Positions 25,801 through 36,979 of a stretch of 64,000 nucleotides of DNA are shown piece after piece (the stretch's first letter is position 1; each line of letters opens with the position of its first letter). Origin of the DNA: Zygnema cylindricum (taxonomy: Eukaryota; Streptophyta; Zygnematophyceae; Zygnematales; Zygnemataceae). The notes under the pieces are model-generated. The model made no database searches. It was given only the letters and a program-made list of their open reading frames with translations, and was not told the origin of the DNA. Made by a program: the position numbers and the translations under genes. The stretch spans positions 122,811 to 186,810 of the forward strand of contig JBBHKE010002871.1 in the NCBI GenBank assembly GCA_037447655.1, in the 5' to 3' direction.

Positions 25801-28201
25801 TTTTATATTCAATTGGGCTTTCTCCATCGGACCCACCTTGACTGATGCCTACGTGATCGTCTGTGAGGGCTCAGATTCTTTACATTTTATTATTTCAAAG
25901 CGGATAGAAGCGGGCCGGAATGCTTCCGAAACCAAGTGGTTTGTGAATACGGCATATGACTTTTTGCAATCAATTGCATCCCGAGGCCTCTGTAATATGC
26001 GTTTGGCGTATGAAGGTCCTCTCAGTCGTAGCTCGTCTGAACCCGGGCCTCCGGTTAAGGAAGTGGCGAGAAAAGTATCTGGAGAAGACCGGTCTAACTT
26101 TGTGAAAATAGAAGAGCAAACAGGTGTTATATTAAAACTTGCTCAAGCCAGGAGCGGTTCTAGTACTGAGGAAAAGAAGCAGAAGGAAGGAAACGGCAGT
26201 GGTACTCCTCCCTCTACTCCTGTACGTATTGTCGTCAGGCTTCGTGCTGCTCGACTTCCCTCCCTACTTGTTGCTGAGAAACTGGTGAAAAGACTTTTAG
26301 CTGATACAGCTCGTTACTTTCGGAGAAATAGTGAGAGGTGGCCGGCTCGAGTGGTAGAAGATTCTTTCAAGGAAAAACAGAGCCCTTCGTCACAGAAAAG
26401 GAGTGGTTCCACTTCAGCTACTCTTGCTATGGGTTCTGGAGAGATACAACCTCCCAAACGTCTGAGGAGATCAAGAAGTCCAGTCCCTAAGACAGAATCT
26501 GATGCAATTAGAAAGGGAGGTGATGTGACAGCAACACCTGTGGAACCGGAATCGCAAGAAATTCAGGAAGGCGCAGATTCGCCCGCATTTGAAATACCCT
26601 CGACTCGAATTTTGCACGTGACATGTAAGGAGAGCGATGAAGTAAATCTGTCAGAAGATTTTGTAAGGACTCTTTTTGATTCCGTGCTTAATGAGCGTCT
26701 GGAGGTTCCTGAGGGCCTGTTAGAGAACAACAGCATGATTCTAAAAGTAACTCAATTGGACAGGTTCCTTTCTGTTGTGGAACTTGGTCACGAGCAACTT
26801 GCCGGAGCCTGTATTGAACTTTTGGGTATGGAACCGGACGCATTCCAAGGACTTTCAGTGAAATTAGGTCCTGCTGGAGATTCTCTTCCTACAGATCCCG
26901 GAGTTACTATTTTGGCGATTACCAAAGTTCCCAGCGGTTCCAGTGTGGATGCAATTTATAAAACTTTTCACGAAGCCCTTCAGGTACATGCAACAAGTGC
27001 AGAAAAATCTCACGCGCGAAAAATTACGATTGGGAGACTTGTTTCGACTGTAAGATATGACGAAAAATTGGGAACAGCATTTGTTTATTTGCCAACCTCG
27101 GAGCTTGCGGATCGAACTCTGACAATTCACGAAAGAGATCCTCAAGCTTTTGATGGGATGTGGCCAAAACTACATAAAGAACCACCTCAAGCGTCAGGTT
27201 TGACAGCAGACAAGACTGTTAAGCCTTCCAAAAGAGGAGTTTTTGGAAGCAGTAGTAAGGATAATGTGGCTCTCCCGGTCCGTGGTAATAAAGAAGGGCG
27301 GAAACCGCTGGCTTCTAGACAAAGACTCGTGGTTGATAAGACTGTGTTTGTACAAAAAGTCCCACAAGATTTTACCGAAGGAACAATAGCATCAGTTTTT
27401 AGGGCAGCCTTGAAGGCGAATGCAACTACAGCTGATTTAGAAACAGCCGAAGGAGGAGAGATTGTCGGTGAGGTTCGAAGATTACGACCTTTTTCTGCAT
27501 TGGTTCCTTTAGGATCGCAGCGATTGACGATGCGAATACTGGAGACTTATAAGAAAAACCCTTTTGCCTTTAAGGGCATGGAAGTGAAAGCCTACAGGGG
27601 TTCCATGTTCGATACGGAACGGAAGGAATCTAGTAAAATTTGGCGAGAGGGGCGAGGAATCCCAGGAGATCCGCGGTCTTTTTCTAGTGGTCGAGGACCT
27701 AAACATGTCAACGGAGGTCATCAAGAAATTCCTTTCCCGTCTGGGAATTCCCGTTTACACGAAAGGATAAAATTCGACGACGAGCACGAGTCCGATTGGC
27801 GTCGCATTAACGAAAGTTCCCGGAAAGCTCCCAGGGAAGATCGCAGCTCCTGGATTCGACCTCGGGTCGCAGATCTCGGGAAAGAAATTGACGAGGACAC
27901 CGGAAAAGAGATGTTTGTGAAATTGGACCGAGAAAAATGCATTTATGTATCCAATGCCCCACAGCCCATGGACGAGTTACGGCTTCGAAATGTTTTCGAC
28001 AGTATTATGCAAGACGTGACAGGACAGCCTCATACTCCCTTTGTATGCCGAGTGAAGTATCTGAAAGGTTGGAGTGCCTTTGTAGAATTTGCGAATGTGA
28101 GAATGGTCGATCTTCTCCTCCGGGTTTATGACAGAGACGAAGTTCCGAAAAAACGTTTCCAAGGCATGATTGTGAGGAAGGGATCTGTGGCCCGAATATA
28201 G
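16883..28201 (+). CDS. Unrecognised 1624-residue protein with four RRM-like repeats
   Basis: Eight coding exons: 16883-17074, 18157-18276, 18889-19124, 19671-19920, 21452-21513, 23438-24999, 25261-25311 and 25800-28201. The 4875 bases keep frame through every GT-AG junction. Residues 1-290 look helical and mostly hydrophobic, without a motif I know. Residues 295-800 (exon 6) are acidic and low-complexity, with VKE(V/E)ELKL-type repeats around 488-540. The C-terminal half has four related units of about 85 residues, near 1093-1181, 1192-1282, 1337-1425 and 1537-1621. Each runs beta-alpha-beta-beta-alpha-beta; the last has RNP2-like CIYVSNAP and RNP1-like GWSAFVEF, and most end in F(Q/D/K)GM plus a strand. 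These are divergent RRM-type folds by inference. Basic segments such as KRLRRSRSPVPK suggest a nuclear location. An RNA-processing role is likely but unproven. I do not recognise an orthologue. Confidence 0.8.
18300..18715. repeat. Degenerate GAGATGCTTTATT repeat in intron 2
   Basis: Many diverged copies of TTGAGATGCTTTATTGAGAT and shorter versions, with irregular spacing. It lies in the intron between exons 2 and 3 of the RRM-repeat gene. Confidence 0.75.
19130..19260 (+). repeat. CT-rich tract with C18-like run in intron 3
   Basis: CCCTCTCTCC repeats followed by a long C homopolymer near 19229-19250, immediately after the exon-3 donor. Confidence 0.85.
20225..21345 (+). repeat. 1.1-kb polypyrimidine tract filling intron 4
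   Basis: Over a kilobase of CCCTCTCTCC / CCCCCTCTCC units, almost purine-free on the sense strand, inside the 19921-21451 intron of the RRM-repeat gene. The large Ser/Pro/Leu frames on + and Arg/Glu/Gly frames on - across it follow from composition and are not genes. Confidence 0.95.
25017..25046 (+). repeat. Short (CCTTAA)n run in intron 6
   Basis: Four to five AACCTT units soon after the exon-6 donor of the RRM-repeat gene. It is not the plant telomere unit. Confidence 0.85.
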
Positions 28202-29154
28202 AGAAAGGCGGTTTATATGATCCGTCTTTAAAACAAAAAGTTTGAAAATTCTGTCTGACAGTAGAATTACGATTAATGGGTGTTTCTGTGTGGCCGTACT
28301 TTCCATTCCGTATGGAAGGATAAGCACATTTTGTTTCTGTTTTGGGAGGGAGGATAAGCCCATTTTCGGGCTTTGTAGGACACCTGACAAATGGCAACGA
28401 AATTTTTTTTTGTTTGTTTCTTACCTTATTTTTATTGGTTGAAGAAAATATTTTGGATTTTGTCGCGCGATGTTTTGGAAATTTGGTGTGCTGGTTGCGC
28501 TTAGGAAAATGCTTTCATTTCTCCTTTATGATTGGAAGTGTGGGAGTCTTTTTAAAATAGAAAGGATATTCTACGGAATGGAGTTTTCAATTGTGTTATT
28601 TTCACTACTTTGGAGGATCTGGAGAAGTTAACGCTAAGGAAAAAAATAAATTATTGCTGACTTCTTGTGGAGTTGTAATTGCCAATCAGCGGTAGGTTAA
28701 GACAATTTCAAGGCTCGAGTTTTAAATAGTTTCTTCCTTTTTTTACTTTTATTGGAACTTCTTTGGAAAGATAGAGAGGGAAAAGATCCGTATGTTTAAC
28801 GGGATGGGTTGAAAAGTAGCTTTGGGAAATTGTTTTAAGCTTCTATTTTAATTTACATTAAAGTTTGTTGGAGTTGTTTTCTGTTTGGATGTTTGTCTCT
28901 GTTGTTTATCTTTTTTTTGGCTTTTATTTCGTCGCACGAGAAGATTGTGAAGGATACCATTTGTCTTGTTTGGAATAATGCCTTTGTCTTTTTTGATCCA
29001 CATGATCGACACTCGCGTGTACTGAGCAATTATTTTTCATTTCTTTTCTTGATTCTAATAAAGCTTGTTACTTCGATGATTGTAGATTTGTCTTTCCGTC
29101 TCTCCGGAAGACTTCATTAAAATACCAAGATGGTGAACCTTAGAGTAGATATAT
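28202..29154 (+). other. 3' flank of the RRM-repeat gene
   Basis: T-rich sequence after the TAG at 28199-28201, with no competing reading frame of protein-like composition. The first few hundred bases are probably 3' UTR; AATAAA-like sequence occurs at 28646 and 29056. Nothing else is recognised. Confidence 0.4.
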
Positions 29155-30560
29155 CAAAACAACACATTATAACGAAAATATGATGGTAAACCATCCAAAG
29201 ACAAACCAAAGAAAAGTAGACAGCAAAGCCAAAAGTGAAATACTAAATGTGGAGGGAAGTAGGCAAAATGGAAAAACAGCACGAAGGGAACTAACACATA
29301 GATGAAAGGCACGGAAAACAAAGACACTCGAAGAAGCAACATTCATTACACGTTGACCGTAAAAAGAATTAAGGACTGAAGCAAGAAGGTTCTTAGGACC
29401 ACGTCTTTCAAAAGAACATCGACTACAAGTACAGAGGAACTCATCCAAGCAACACTCAAACAACCAAAAAACTCGACTGCCATGGGAACGAAGTCATCCT
29501 TAGTACCTTGGTGTGCATAATCACGCTGCACCTAAGTCGAGTCGCGAGCGGCCATGCTTGACCAATAACTATATCCAAAGCAAGGTTTGCCCAAACATTG
29601 TCACCAAATATGCCACGTGCACCATCAAGCACTACAATATCAATCGGACACGAAGGAATAATATGTGAAACATCACGGTGAACACAACATCACCCCTCAG
29701 AATCGATAGTCGCGATAGTGTTGTGCACAAGGATCGACTCTCCCCCATCGGAGCAACGAAGTAAATGGATGCCATCGGGTTGAATAACACGGGCACACGA
29801 GCAAACAAGCCCAGTAAAGGTGGACCAGGGAGGCCAAACTTGAGGGCGGTGGTAAATTGTGCAGCGTGTAACATAGAGTGGATAAAATAGGTGTATCAAA
29901 TAGCCAAGCTTCGACACCAAGTCCACCATAAGGGAGTGCATGCACAAGAAGAATCGGTGGGAAGCACCTAGAATTAATGGAATTAATGGCGGCAACAACC
30001 TTATCAAAAACTGATTCCTACACACAAACAAGGGTGGAGAGAACCAACAAGTTAACTAAAACAAGAGGGGGAATAGAACATGACGCCTTCAAAATGAACC
30101 ATTGGAATGACAACAGTGTCCGAAATACGAGGGGTAGCAAGAATGGGAGTGTCCTTGACCAAAAAATGAAAGACAAAAGTGGAGGCAATAAGGCGCCAAC
30201 TTCCTGAGCCGCACGTGTTGTAGATAGTAAACCCAGCCCCTGCTTAGGCATGGATGCTTGAATGCAAGCCGTAAGCCCAAACAGGTGACCAAACGACCCA
30301 CGACCTAACAAAGTGGGAAAGATGTCCATGAGGCGATCGTTAAAGGCGGAAAAAAATGTGACAACTGTTGGGGAGGGCGGGGAAGTGCATGGAAGGTAAA
30401 AGGGACGTGGGAGAAACACCTTGTTGGTACAACAAAAACCACATCGGGATCAGAAAGGTTGGGAAGGTCGTCCACGTGGAACAAATATGCGTGAAGAGGG
30501 AATTTAAGAAATTGGGTTAGGAAAGTATTTGAACCAAGCGGGCAATCGGCCTGCATTCAA
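29155..30560 (-). mobile_element. Decayed LINE, C-terminal/3' portion
   Basis: Translated minus-strand pieces in several frames recall the region after reverse transcriptase in LINE proteins: QGLGLLSTTRAAQEVGA near 30200, GGLGVEAW near 29920, DGIHLLRCSDGGE near 29760, and DDFVPMAVEFFG near 29480. Frames change between pieces, so it is inactive. It ends on the minus strand with GGATGGTTTACCATCATATT at its 3' edge, the hairpin shared with other tails here. No intact reverse-transcriptase catalytic core is seen. Confidence 0.65.
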
Positions 30561-31239
30561 ACACAAAAAAATAAAGGCAAATTGAAAAACCGAATGCGGG
30601 AGGAAGCAAACAAAAGGAAAGACAAATCGAAAAGAAAGAAAGATATTGTCACAAAAAAAAAGATGCTTTGGATTGGAAACCAATCGGAAAGTTGTAAAAT
30701 AATAATATTTTTCATTAAAAAACACGCAAAGGAAGCGTATTGGAGTACACAACTAAATTCAACCGTCGTCTTACTTCATTAAAGTGGTTCGATCCATTCG
30801 CAGTACTAAAGTTGTGTTATCTTGGCGGTGCTTGTTTACAAACTTAGTTGTCGTTGTCAGGCTAGTTAAGGATTATTTAACAAAGGGTACAAGAGCAAAA
30901 AACTAATTTTCTCCACTACTCGTAATACCCAAAACTCGAATCGCTCGTAAAGGTTAAAGGATTTTGATTTTCTCAATTTTCAACCTTGGATGTCAATTTT
31001 TTTTGGATCGCCTAATATATTCATTGTATTGCATTACATGGATCCATCTATTTTGCGTACACTACATTGTAACCTAATTGTATTTAATCCAAGCGAACAT
31101 TTTATATGCACGGAACAAAACTTCTCAAAGTAAAGCTTTTGCATGATTTCGTTAAATCAATCGCATAATGTTCCAATTATGTTTTTTGCAAAAAAATTGC
31201 ACATTTAACATGAAATACAAAAAAAATGTTATGCAATAC

Positions 31240-31502
31240 AAATGTTCGCTAAGGTAGCTGCCTTGAGGTTTGGTTTGGTAGTTTTTGTTTTGGGTACCTC
31301 CTTTTGTTGTTGTTTTTGTGCTTGTTGTCCCTTTCAATGTCTTTTGTTGGCCTTTCTTTGTGTGGTAGTTTCTTTCACACTTTCTCCTTTTAGTCTGTGT
31401 CCACCCACGTTCAATTTTTCCGTTTTGTTTTTCCCTTCTTTTTTAGTTCCCATGTACTCTGATGGTTTCACCATCATGCTTTCTTAATAAAGTCTTTCCT
31501 CA
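31240..31502 (+). mobile_element. LINE 3'-tail fragment
   Basis: T-rich stretch ending CTCTGATGGTTTCACCATCA, a short spacer and AATAAAGTCTTTCC. The GATGGT/ACCATC inverted repeat with a three-base loop is perfect here. No coding sequence remains. Confidence 0.65.
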
Positions 31503-32203
31503 ATACTCAGGTTGTCTTTACCGTTTGCCTCATGATCATTAGTACTTTGGGATTTGGGTCGACATACATGTTGAACACCTTGTGGATCAATTATGAAAAG
31601 TTCATTACTATTGTGTCCCTTCATTATCAATATAGTGCTAAGTAGCAAAGGTCGGTACATTTACACGCAAGTACGACATTGCACACAATTTAATCTTGGA
31701 CCAAGTTAATAGTTTCTCTAGCAATAGTTTTTTAAGTTCTTAAAATTTTGGTTTTTGTTTGCTTTTCTATACTTAGAAAGACTTCAACCTAAAACTCCAA
31801 ATAGTCTAACCGTACACTATAGAAATCTGGCGAAAAAATTATAGTATGGTCTCCTTCCAGTAGCGTTTTAGCTTTATATAGTATGGCCTCCTGAAAATCT
31901 AGAGACAAAATTAAAGCAGAGTCTCTCTCATAATAACGTACTAAATGCTATAATACCGCCTCATTTCTCCACACTTTATGACTTATTTGGTGATGGTCCA
32001 TATTAATATGGTTGTCACGAACTCACGTTCCATCAGTCAGTTCAGCGTAATAAAAAGAAAATGACTTTGGTCCAATTCAAAGATCAATGATTGCAATAAT
32101 TGAAAAGGTATGAAAGCCAAAAACATTGCTAAACGTTTTTACGTCGACCAAGTTTGTTGCTGGTTAGAGAATTTGGACCAATGACGACAAGATTTTAAAT
32201 CTG
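31503..32203. other. No recognisable gene
   Basis: AT-rich sequence with no splice-consistent coding exon, RNA gene or clear repeat that I can support. Confidence 0.4.
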
Positions 32204-32206
32204 TTA

Positions 32207-32984
32207 GGGTATGTCTTCATGTGCATAAGGGTTTTTTTCTGTTGTTTTCTTGTAAAACTTAGCGCCGTACTGCCTAAGTTGCAACTATACGAAGGAATCG
32301 CAATTTTGTAGAGTACAATTTGCGTCATCCTCGAACTTAGGATGTATGAAAATTTGTCGTCTTGTGTTTTTCGACCTAATTCCACTAAAAAGAACGGCAT
32401 CTTCAACCTTACGTTTAGAACATATGCGCGATATGTTTTAAAACTAGGTATTTTCGATAAAAAAATAGGAACATATATTCCCACATGCCGTAATTTTTGA
32501 AAAATTTCATACGATTTCTAAGGACGAAAAGTACAGATTTCTCTATGTTTTGTCCGTTTGCGTTTGAATAAGACAAAATAAAGTACACAATTTGTTTGGT
32601 TTTGTCCGTTTTCATCCGGTACTGATTTTTTTTTTTGCAGGGGTCTTCAAATTCCGATGCCATTTCATGTCGACCGGACAGGCGACGCAAAGGCAAAGCG
32701 CATCTTCTTCAACCGTGAAACGGCACAGGCTAGAAGGTGGTACGTCTACAATGTCACGGTAAGACATGCGACGTCACAAGCAGTTCCAAAAAATAACGTG
32801 CGACAACACAGATTGTAGACGTTGACAACCGTCACATATATTGTAAACGTATACAATCGTCACAAGCGTAAGCTACGATTTTGTCCTTGCATACATACTA
32901 CATAGGGACACTTGAAAACCGGATCCGGCAGATCCGGGCTAAAATACAAAGTTCGCTAAGTTACAAGCACATGGGGACATACCC
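32207..32984. mobile_element. Harbinger-like non-autonomous element, copy 1 (778 bp)
   Basis: Inverted termini GGGTATGTCTTCATGTGC and GCACATGGGGACATACCC are flanked by TTA on both sides (32204-32206, 32985-32987). A 3-bp TTA duplication is typical of PIF/Harbinger. Two more copies of 779 bp lie at 36179 and 58102, in the opposite orientation. It contains an exon-like segment but no transposase frame. Confidence 0.85.
32641..32758 (+). other. Exon-like conserved segment inside Harbinger-like copy 1
   Basis: Preceded by TTTTTTTTTTTTGCAG and followed by GTAAGAC, so it has the look of an internal exon. One frame reads IPMPFHVDRTGDAKAKR, then RIFFNRETAQARRWYVYNV. The same frame is conserved in copy 2 (minus strand, about 36418-36524) and partly in copy 3 (about 58340-58442, with a stop). 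It could be a captured host exon or a remnant of an element-encoded protein. I do not recognise the protein. Confidence 0.5.
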
Positions 32985-32987
32985 TTA

Positions 32988-33899
32988 GTTAAGTAAACGC
33001 ATCGAAACGTTGATAGGTTTTGGGTTTAAAAATAAAATGGGTGAAAAGTATTTCTACACCAATCACGCTGCGAGTTGTCCCCGGATAATTTTTCTGTGTA
33101 ATCGAATAAATGTTTTACACGCGTCGCAGTACGACATTCTACCAATGCAATGATTACTACTTGCCTAAGCTAATAAAAAGTGGCCACGACCACCTCTTGC
33201 AACGATTGCGCAGCTCAAGAACTGAGATGATGGAACCCTACTTCCAGTTCCAGTACCAAAAAAGCGTGTGTAACTGGAGAACTGGATGCATGGAATCTCA
33301 TCCGAACAGCTTCATCATTTTTTACTTTTTAGACTCTCGTACTGTAACTTAGTATAATTTAGAATTTTGTACATACTGTACAATAGAGTACAGTACAGTA
33401 CAAGTTCTACACTGTACAATAGTTCAAAAGTAGGTGAAAGTAGGCCCATACAATATGCCTATTTTACGCAAAACATACAATATGACCTTAAGAGTTAAGA
33501 CCCATATTGTATTGGTCGCAAAAGGAAAAAAAAAGTAACAGGGTTGAGTTGCAAATCGTTCGATAGAGAATCAAACGTCATCGGACGGTCTCTGATCAAA
33601 TTAGCGATCTAAGAAGATCACATGAAAAGCCCATAACACAACTTGCGCCTACCAAAGGCCTACAATAAAACGCCTACTGTAAACGTAATAAACGTCTGTA
33701 CTGTACTGTACAGTAGTTCATTAATTTAAAAAATTTCGTACAATATTTAGAAGTGGGTGTGGAAATTGATAATTTGACCAGTATTTTATGGCACGAAGAA
33801 AGTTGACCGCTTTCCTTTCAAATTAATCTCCACTTATGTGTAAAAGTGTAAATCTTTTTTCATTTCAAACATTTTATTTTAAGTTAATCCGGCTGAAAT
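32988..33899. other. No recognisable gene
   Basis: Contains TACAG/CTGTA-rich patches (33365-33420, 33690-33715), but no coding exon or RNA gene I can support. Confidence 0.4.
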
Positions 33900-34038
33900 T
33901 TGTCACAGATTATTCAAATCCTATCGCAAACTGTTACAAACTGGTACGATCTGTTGCAGTTTATCACAAACTATTACAATCTATTACAATCTATTGCAAA
34001 CCCTAATCAGCCATTACAAACCTTCACAAACTATTGCA
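33900..34038. repeat. Degenerate 10-11-bp CTATTACAAA repeat
   Basis: Repeated variants of CTATTACAAA and CTATTGCAAA run up to the start codon of the p24 exon, so this is probably its 5' leader. Confidence 0.6.
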
Positions 34039-34041
34039 GCC

Positions 34042-34278
34042 ATGATTTCACATGCTGTGCCTTCTACAAAAAGTACAACTGTACTTTTTGCTGTTTTTTT
34101 TCTTTCTGCATCTTTTTTTTTAGATACAGTGCATTCCATCCGATTCACACTCGACAGAAAAGAATGTTTCACTCATCATGTGGACGAAGAAGGAGCCATG
34201 ATCCATGGCTCCTTTGTTGTCGTTAGTAGCGACAATGCCTGGGCATCTTCTTTCGAGAAAGCTGGAGTTGACCTAGTG
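34042..34278 (+). CDS. First coding exon of a p24-beta (emp24/GOLD) protein
   Basis: 79 residues. A signal peptide (VLFAVFFLSASFFLDTVHS) is followed by the start of a GOLD domain: IRFTLDRKECFTHH, then GSFVVVSSDNAW, then GVDLV. The plant p24-beta family has IRFVIDREECFSH and GVDLVVKG at the same places. p24 proteins are type I membrane cargo receptors cycling between ER and Golgi in COPI/COPII vesicles. The ATG at 34042 gives a normal signal peptide. The donor GTAAAA follows Val79 in phase 0. The rest of the GOLD domain and the coiled coil are not in adjacent DNA; a matching last exon is at 43488. Confidence 0.8.
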
Positions 34279-34459
34279 GTAAAATATATGATCTCTTCAA
34301 CTTTATGATTTATTTGACTTTATGGTTTATTCGACTTTTTGTTTTCTTGAACTGTAAAATCCAATTCTTCTCTTGAGTATATTATAAAATCTCTGAATCT
34401 TGGATTTTTTTTCATTCTTTTTGCAAAATGTTTGGTCCTTTTGGCTAATAAAATGCTCT

Positions 34460-34510
34460 TCTCCTCCCTCTTCTCCTCCCTCCTCTCCTCCCTCCTCTCC
34501 TCCCTCTTTT
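34460..34510. repeat. CCTCTTCTCCTCCCTC repeat
   Basis: About five CTCCTCCCTC(C/T)T units, probably in the intron after the p24 first exon. Confidence 0.85.
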
Positions 34511-34824
34511 TTCTATACAGCCTTGTTGCAAAACATAATTTGGTGTAGTTAAACATAGTAGAGAATAACAGATAAAAAAGCAAAACAGATTATTTTCAAA
34601 TCACCGATAGAAATTCACTAAAACAAACAGCGATATGGAGATTTATATACTTTAGTTACTTCACTTTTAAGTTGTTTCTTAACCAAAAACCCCTAAAAGT
34701 GTGGAGATGTGGGGCATCGATTAAGGGACCCAAAATCATAAATTAGGGTTTATTAATAACACCATTTAGTTATGTGGTCCATAGTAAGCCACATTACAAA
34801 ACAATATTTTAGGTAAAGAAGGTA

Positions 34825-34937
34825 ATTTTTGCCAAGTTACTAATCATTATTCACTATATTATGCTAAGTTACTATTCATTATTCACTATATTATGATAAG
34901 TTACTAATCATTATTCATTATATTGTGCCAAGTTACT
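34825..34937. repeat. 32-bp minisatellite, about 3.5 copies
   Basis: TAAGTTACTAATCATTATTC and the following CACTATATTATG repeat at a 32-base period with a few substitutions. Confidence 0.85.
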
Positions 34938-35285
34938 TAATTTGCGATTTTTTTCGGTGTGTATACCGTGGTAAGAAAATGTGGAGGTCCCGTACCGCAG
35001 TTACACCTTCAGTTAAGTTGTCCATAACGGGACACATTGCAATAGGTGATTGTGTGGTTAAATTTTCTAAAGAATTTTAACGCCAGTAATTCACGAACAG
35101 GAATACAGGCTTTTTTAACGGGCGGATTTATATTAATTCACTTGGTTCACTTAAATTATTTTCCGGTGGGGCCAAGCGCTGTGGAGACGTCAGGCGTCGA
35201 TCTCGTATTGCGTGCAAAAGCATCTAACATGGTCATCGCATTACAAATTTCACTAAAACTGAGATATTTATAATTAGCTTATGGA

Positions 35286-35358
35286 TGGAGCACGGGGCAT
35301 CGATTTCCCGTACCTCTAGAATGCAAATCGAGCGCTCTACGATATGAGCTACACCCCG
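35286..35358 (-). pseudogene. tRNA-Ala(TGC)-like pseudogene
   Basis: 73 bases on the minus strand, alignable to the tRNA-Ala at 37285 with the TGC anticodon kept. The anticodon stem CTCGA/TCTAG has a mismatch and the T stem no longer pairs fully, so it is unlikely to be functional. Fainter relics of the same sequence are at 34701-34725 and 35178-35240. Confidence 0.65.
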
Positions 35359-35794
35359 GGATGACGCAGAGTTTATTATTTTAATATTTATGTTTATTTG
35401 AATCCCTTATATTCTTCAAACTTTGTATCGCTTTCGCGTTCTTACTGCTATCATGTTAAATCAATTAAAAATGGTACCACGAGCTACGTTGCAATAATTA
35501 TTTCTGGTAGACTATGAGCTAAAATTTGATAGCTTTTCATACAACGTGAATCGTTGTTAGTGTAAATAAATTATTAGAGTAAATAAAAAAATAGGAAGTT
35601 AATTATATTTTGGGTTCAAAGGCGTAACGCCAAAAACAAAAATTAAAGGCTAATTTAAACATCTAACTCAAATTTTAATATACATTCTAAGATTGTAGCC
35701 GATATAGTCTGTGTTTACAAAGTCAGCGTTTTAACATGTACAGGTTCGCGCGATTACTAAGAATCAAATCCGAGTGCTCTTTCCTGTGTCGACG

Positions 35795-36085
35795 CATTCA
35801 ATTAAACAGTGTCTACGCATTCAATTTACAGTGTCGACGCATTCAATTTACAGTGTCTACGCATTCGATTTACAGTGTTTACGCATTCAATTTACAGTGT
35901 CGATGCATTCAATTTACAGTGTCGACGCATTCAATTTACAGTGTCGTCGCATTCAATTTACAGTGTCGACGCATTCAATTTACAGTGTCGACGCATTCAA
36001 TTTACAATGTCCACGCATTCAATTTACAGTGTCTACGTATTCAATTTACAGTGCCTACGCATTTAATTTACAGTGTCTACGCCGC
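35795..36085. repeat. 22-bp minisatellite, about 13 copies
   Basis: Unit GTGTCGACGCATTC plus AATTTACA, with variants at the GAC/TAC position. The period of 22 bases and absence of stops make it open in all three + frames, each reading the same peptide cycle. No gene is implied. Confidence 0.95.
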
Positions 36086-36178
36086 CTTTTCTGTACGACT
36101 GTACCAAATACCGAGAAGTTTAAGTACAGACTGACACATTTGCTACACTAAATTTTAAAAAAGTAGAGATTAGAGTAA

Positions 36179-36957
36179 GGGTATGTCCCCATGTACTTGT
36201 AACTTAGCAAACTTACTTTGTATTTTAGCGCGGATCCGCCGTACCCGGTTTTCAAATGTCCATATGCGTAAGAACGAAATTGTAACATATGTTTGTGACG
36301 ATTGTATACGTCGACAATGCCAGTGACAGCCGTCAACGTCTACAATCAGTGTTGTCGCACGTTAAGTGTTGGAACTGCTTGTGACGTCGCATGTCTTACC
36401 GTGACATTGTAGACGTACCGCATTTCAGCCTGTGGCGTTTCACGGTTGAAGAAGATGCGCTTTGCCTTCGCGTCTCCTGTCCGGTCGACGTGAAATGGCA
36501 TCGGAATTTCGGGACCCCTGCCAAAAAAAAAAATCCGTATTGAACGAAAACGGACAAAACCAAACAAGTTGTGTACTTTTCTTCGTCGTATTGAACGCAA
36601 AAGGACAAAATATAGCGAATTCTGTACTCTTCTTTGTCCTTGGAAACCGTATGAAAATTTTCGAAAATTACGGCACTGCGAATATATGTTCCTATTTGTT
36701 TATCGAATATACCTAGTTTTAAAACATATCGCGCATATGTTCTAAATATAGGTTTGAAGATGACGTTTTTTGTCGTGGAAGTGGGTCGAAATACACAAGA
36801 CGACAAATTTTCGTACATCCTAAGTTCGAGGATGACGCAAATTGTACTCTTACAAATTTGCGATTCCTTCGTACGGTTGCAACTTAGGCAGTACGGCGCT
36901 AAGTTTTACAAGAAAACGACAGAAAAACACCCTTACTTATGCACATGGGGACATACC
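36179..36957. mobile_element. Harbinger-like non-autonomous element, copy 2 (779 bp)
   Basis: Termini GGGTATGTCCCCATGTAC and GCACATGGGGACATACC, flanked by TAA (36176-36178) and TTA (36958-36960). Inverted relative to copy 1. The minus strand keeps the IPMPFHVDRTGDAKAKR frame of the exon-like segment. Confidence 0.85.
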
Positions 36958-36979
36958 TTAATTGACACTGATTAAACAG

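Noticed and set aside
35795-36085. Regular 22-bp repeats as a CRISPR array
   Set aside because: The units are head-to-tail with no unique spacers, and the surrounding genes are eukaryotic.
36396-36818. 140-residue minus-strand frame in Harbinger-like copy 2
   Set aside because: The frame is not preserved across all three copies, unlike the short IPMPFHV module in a different frame.
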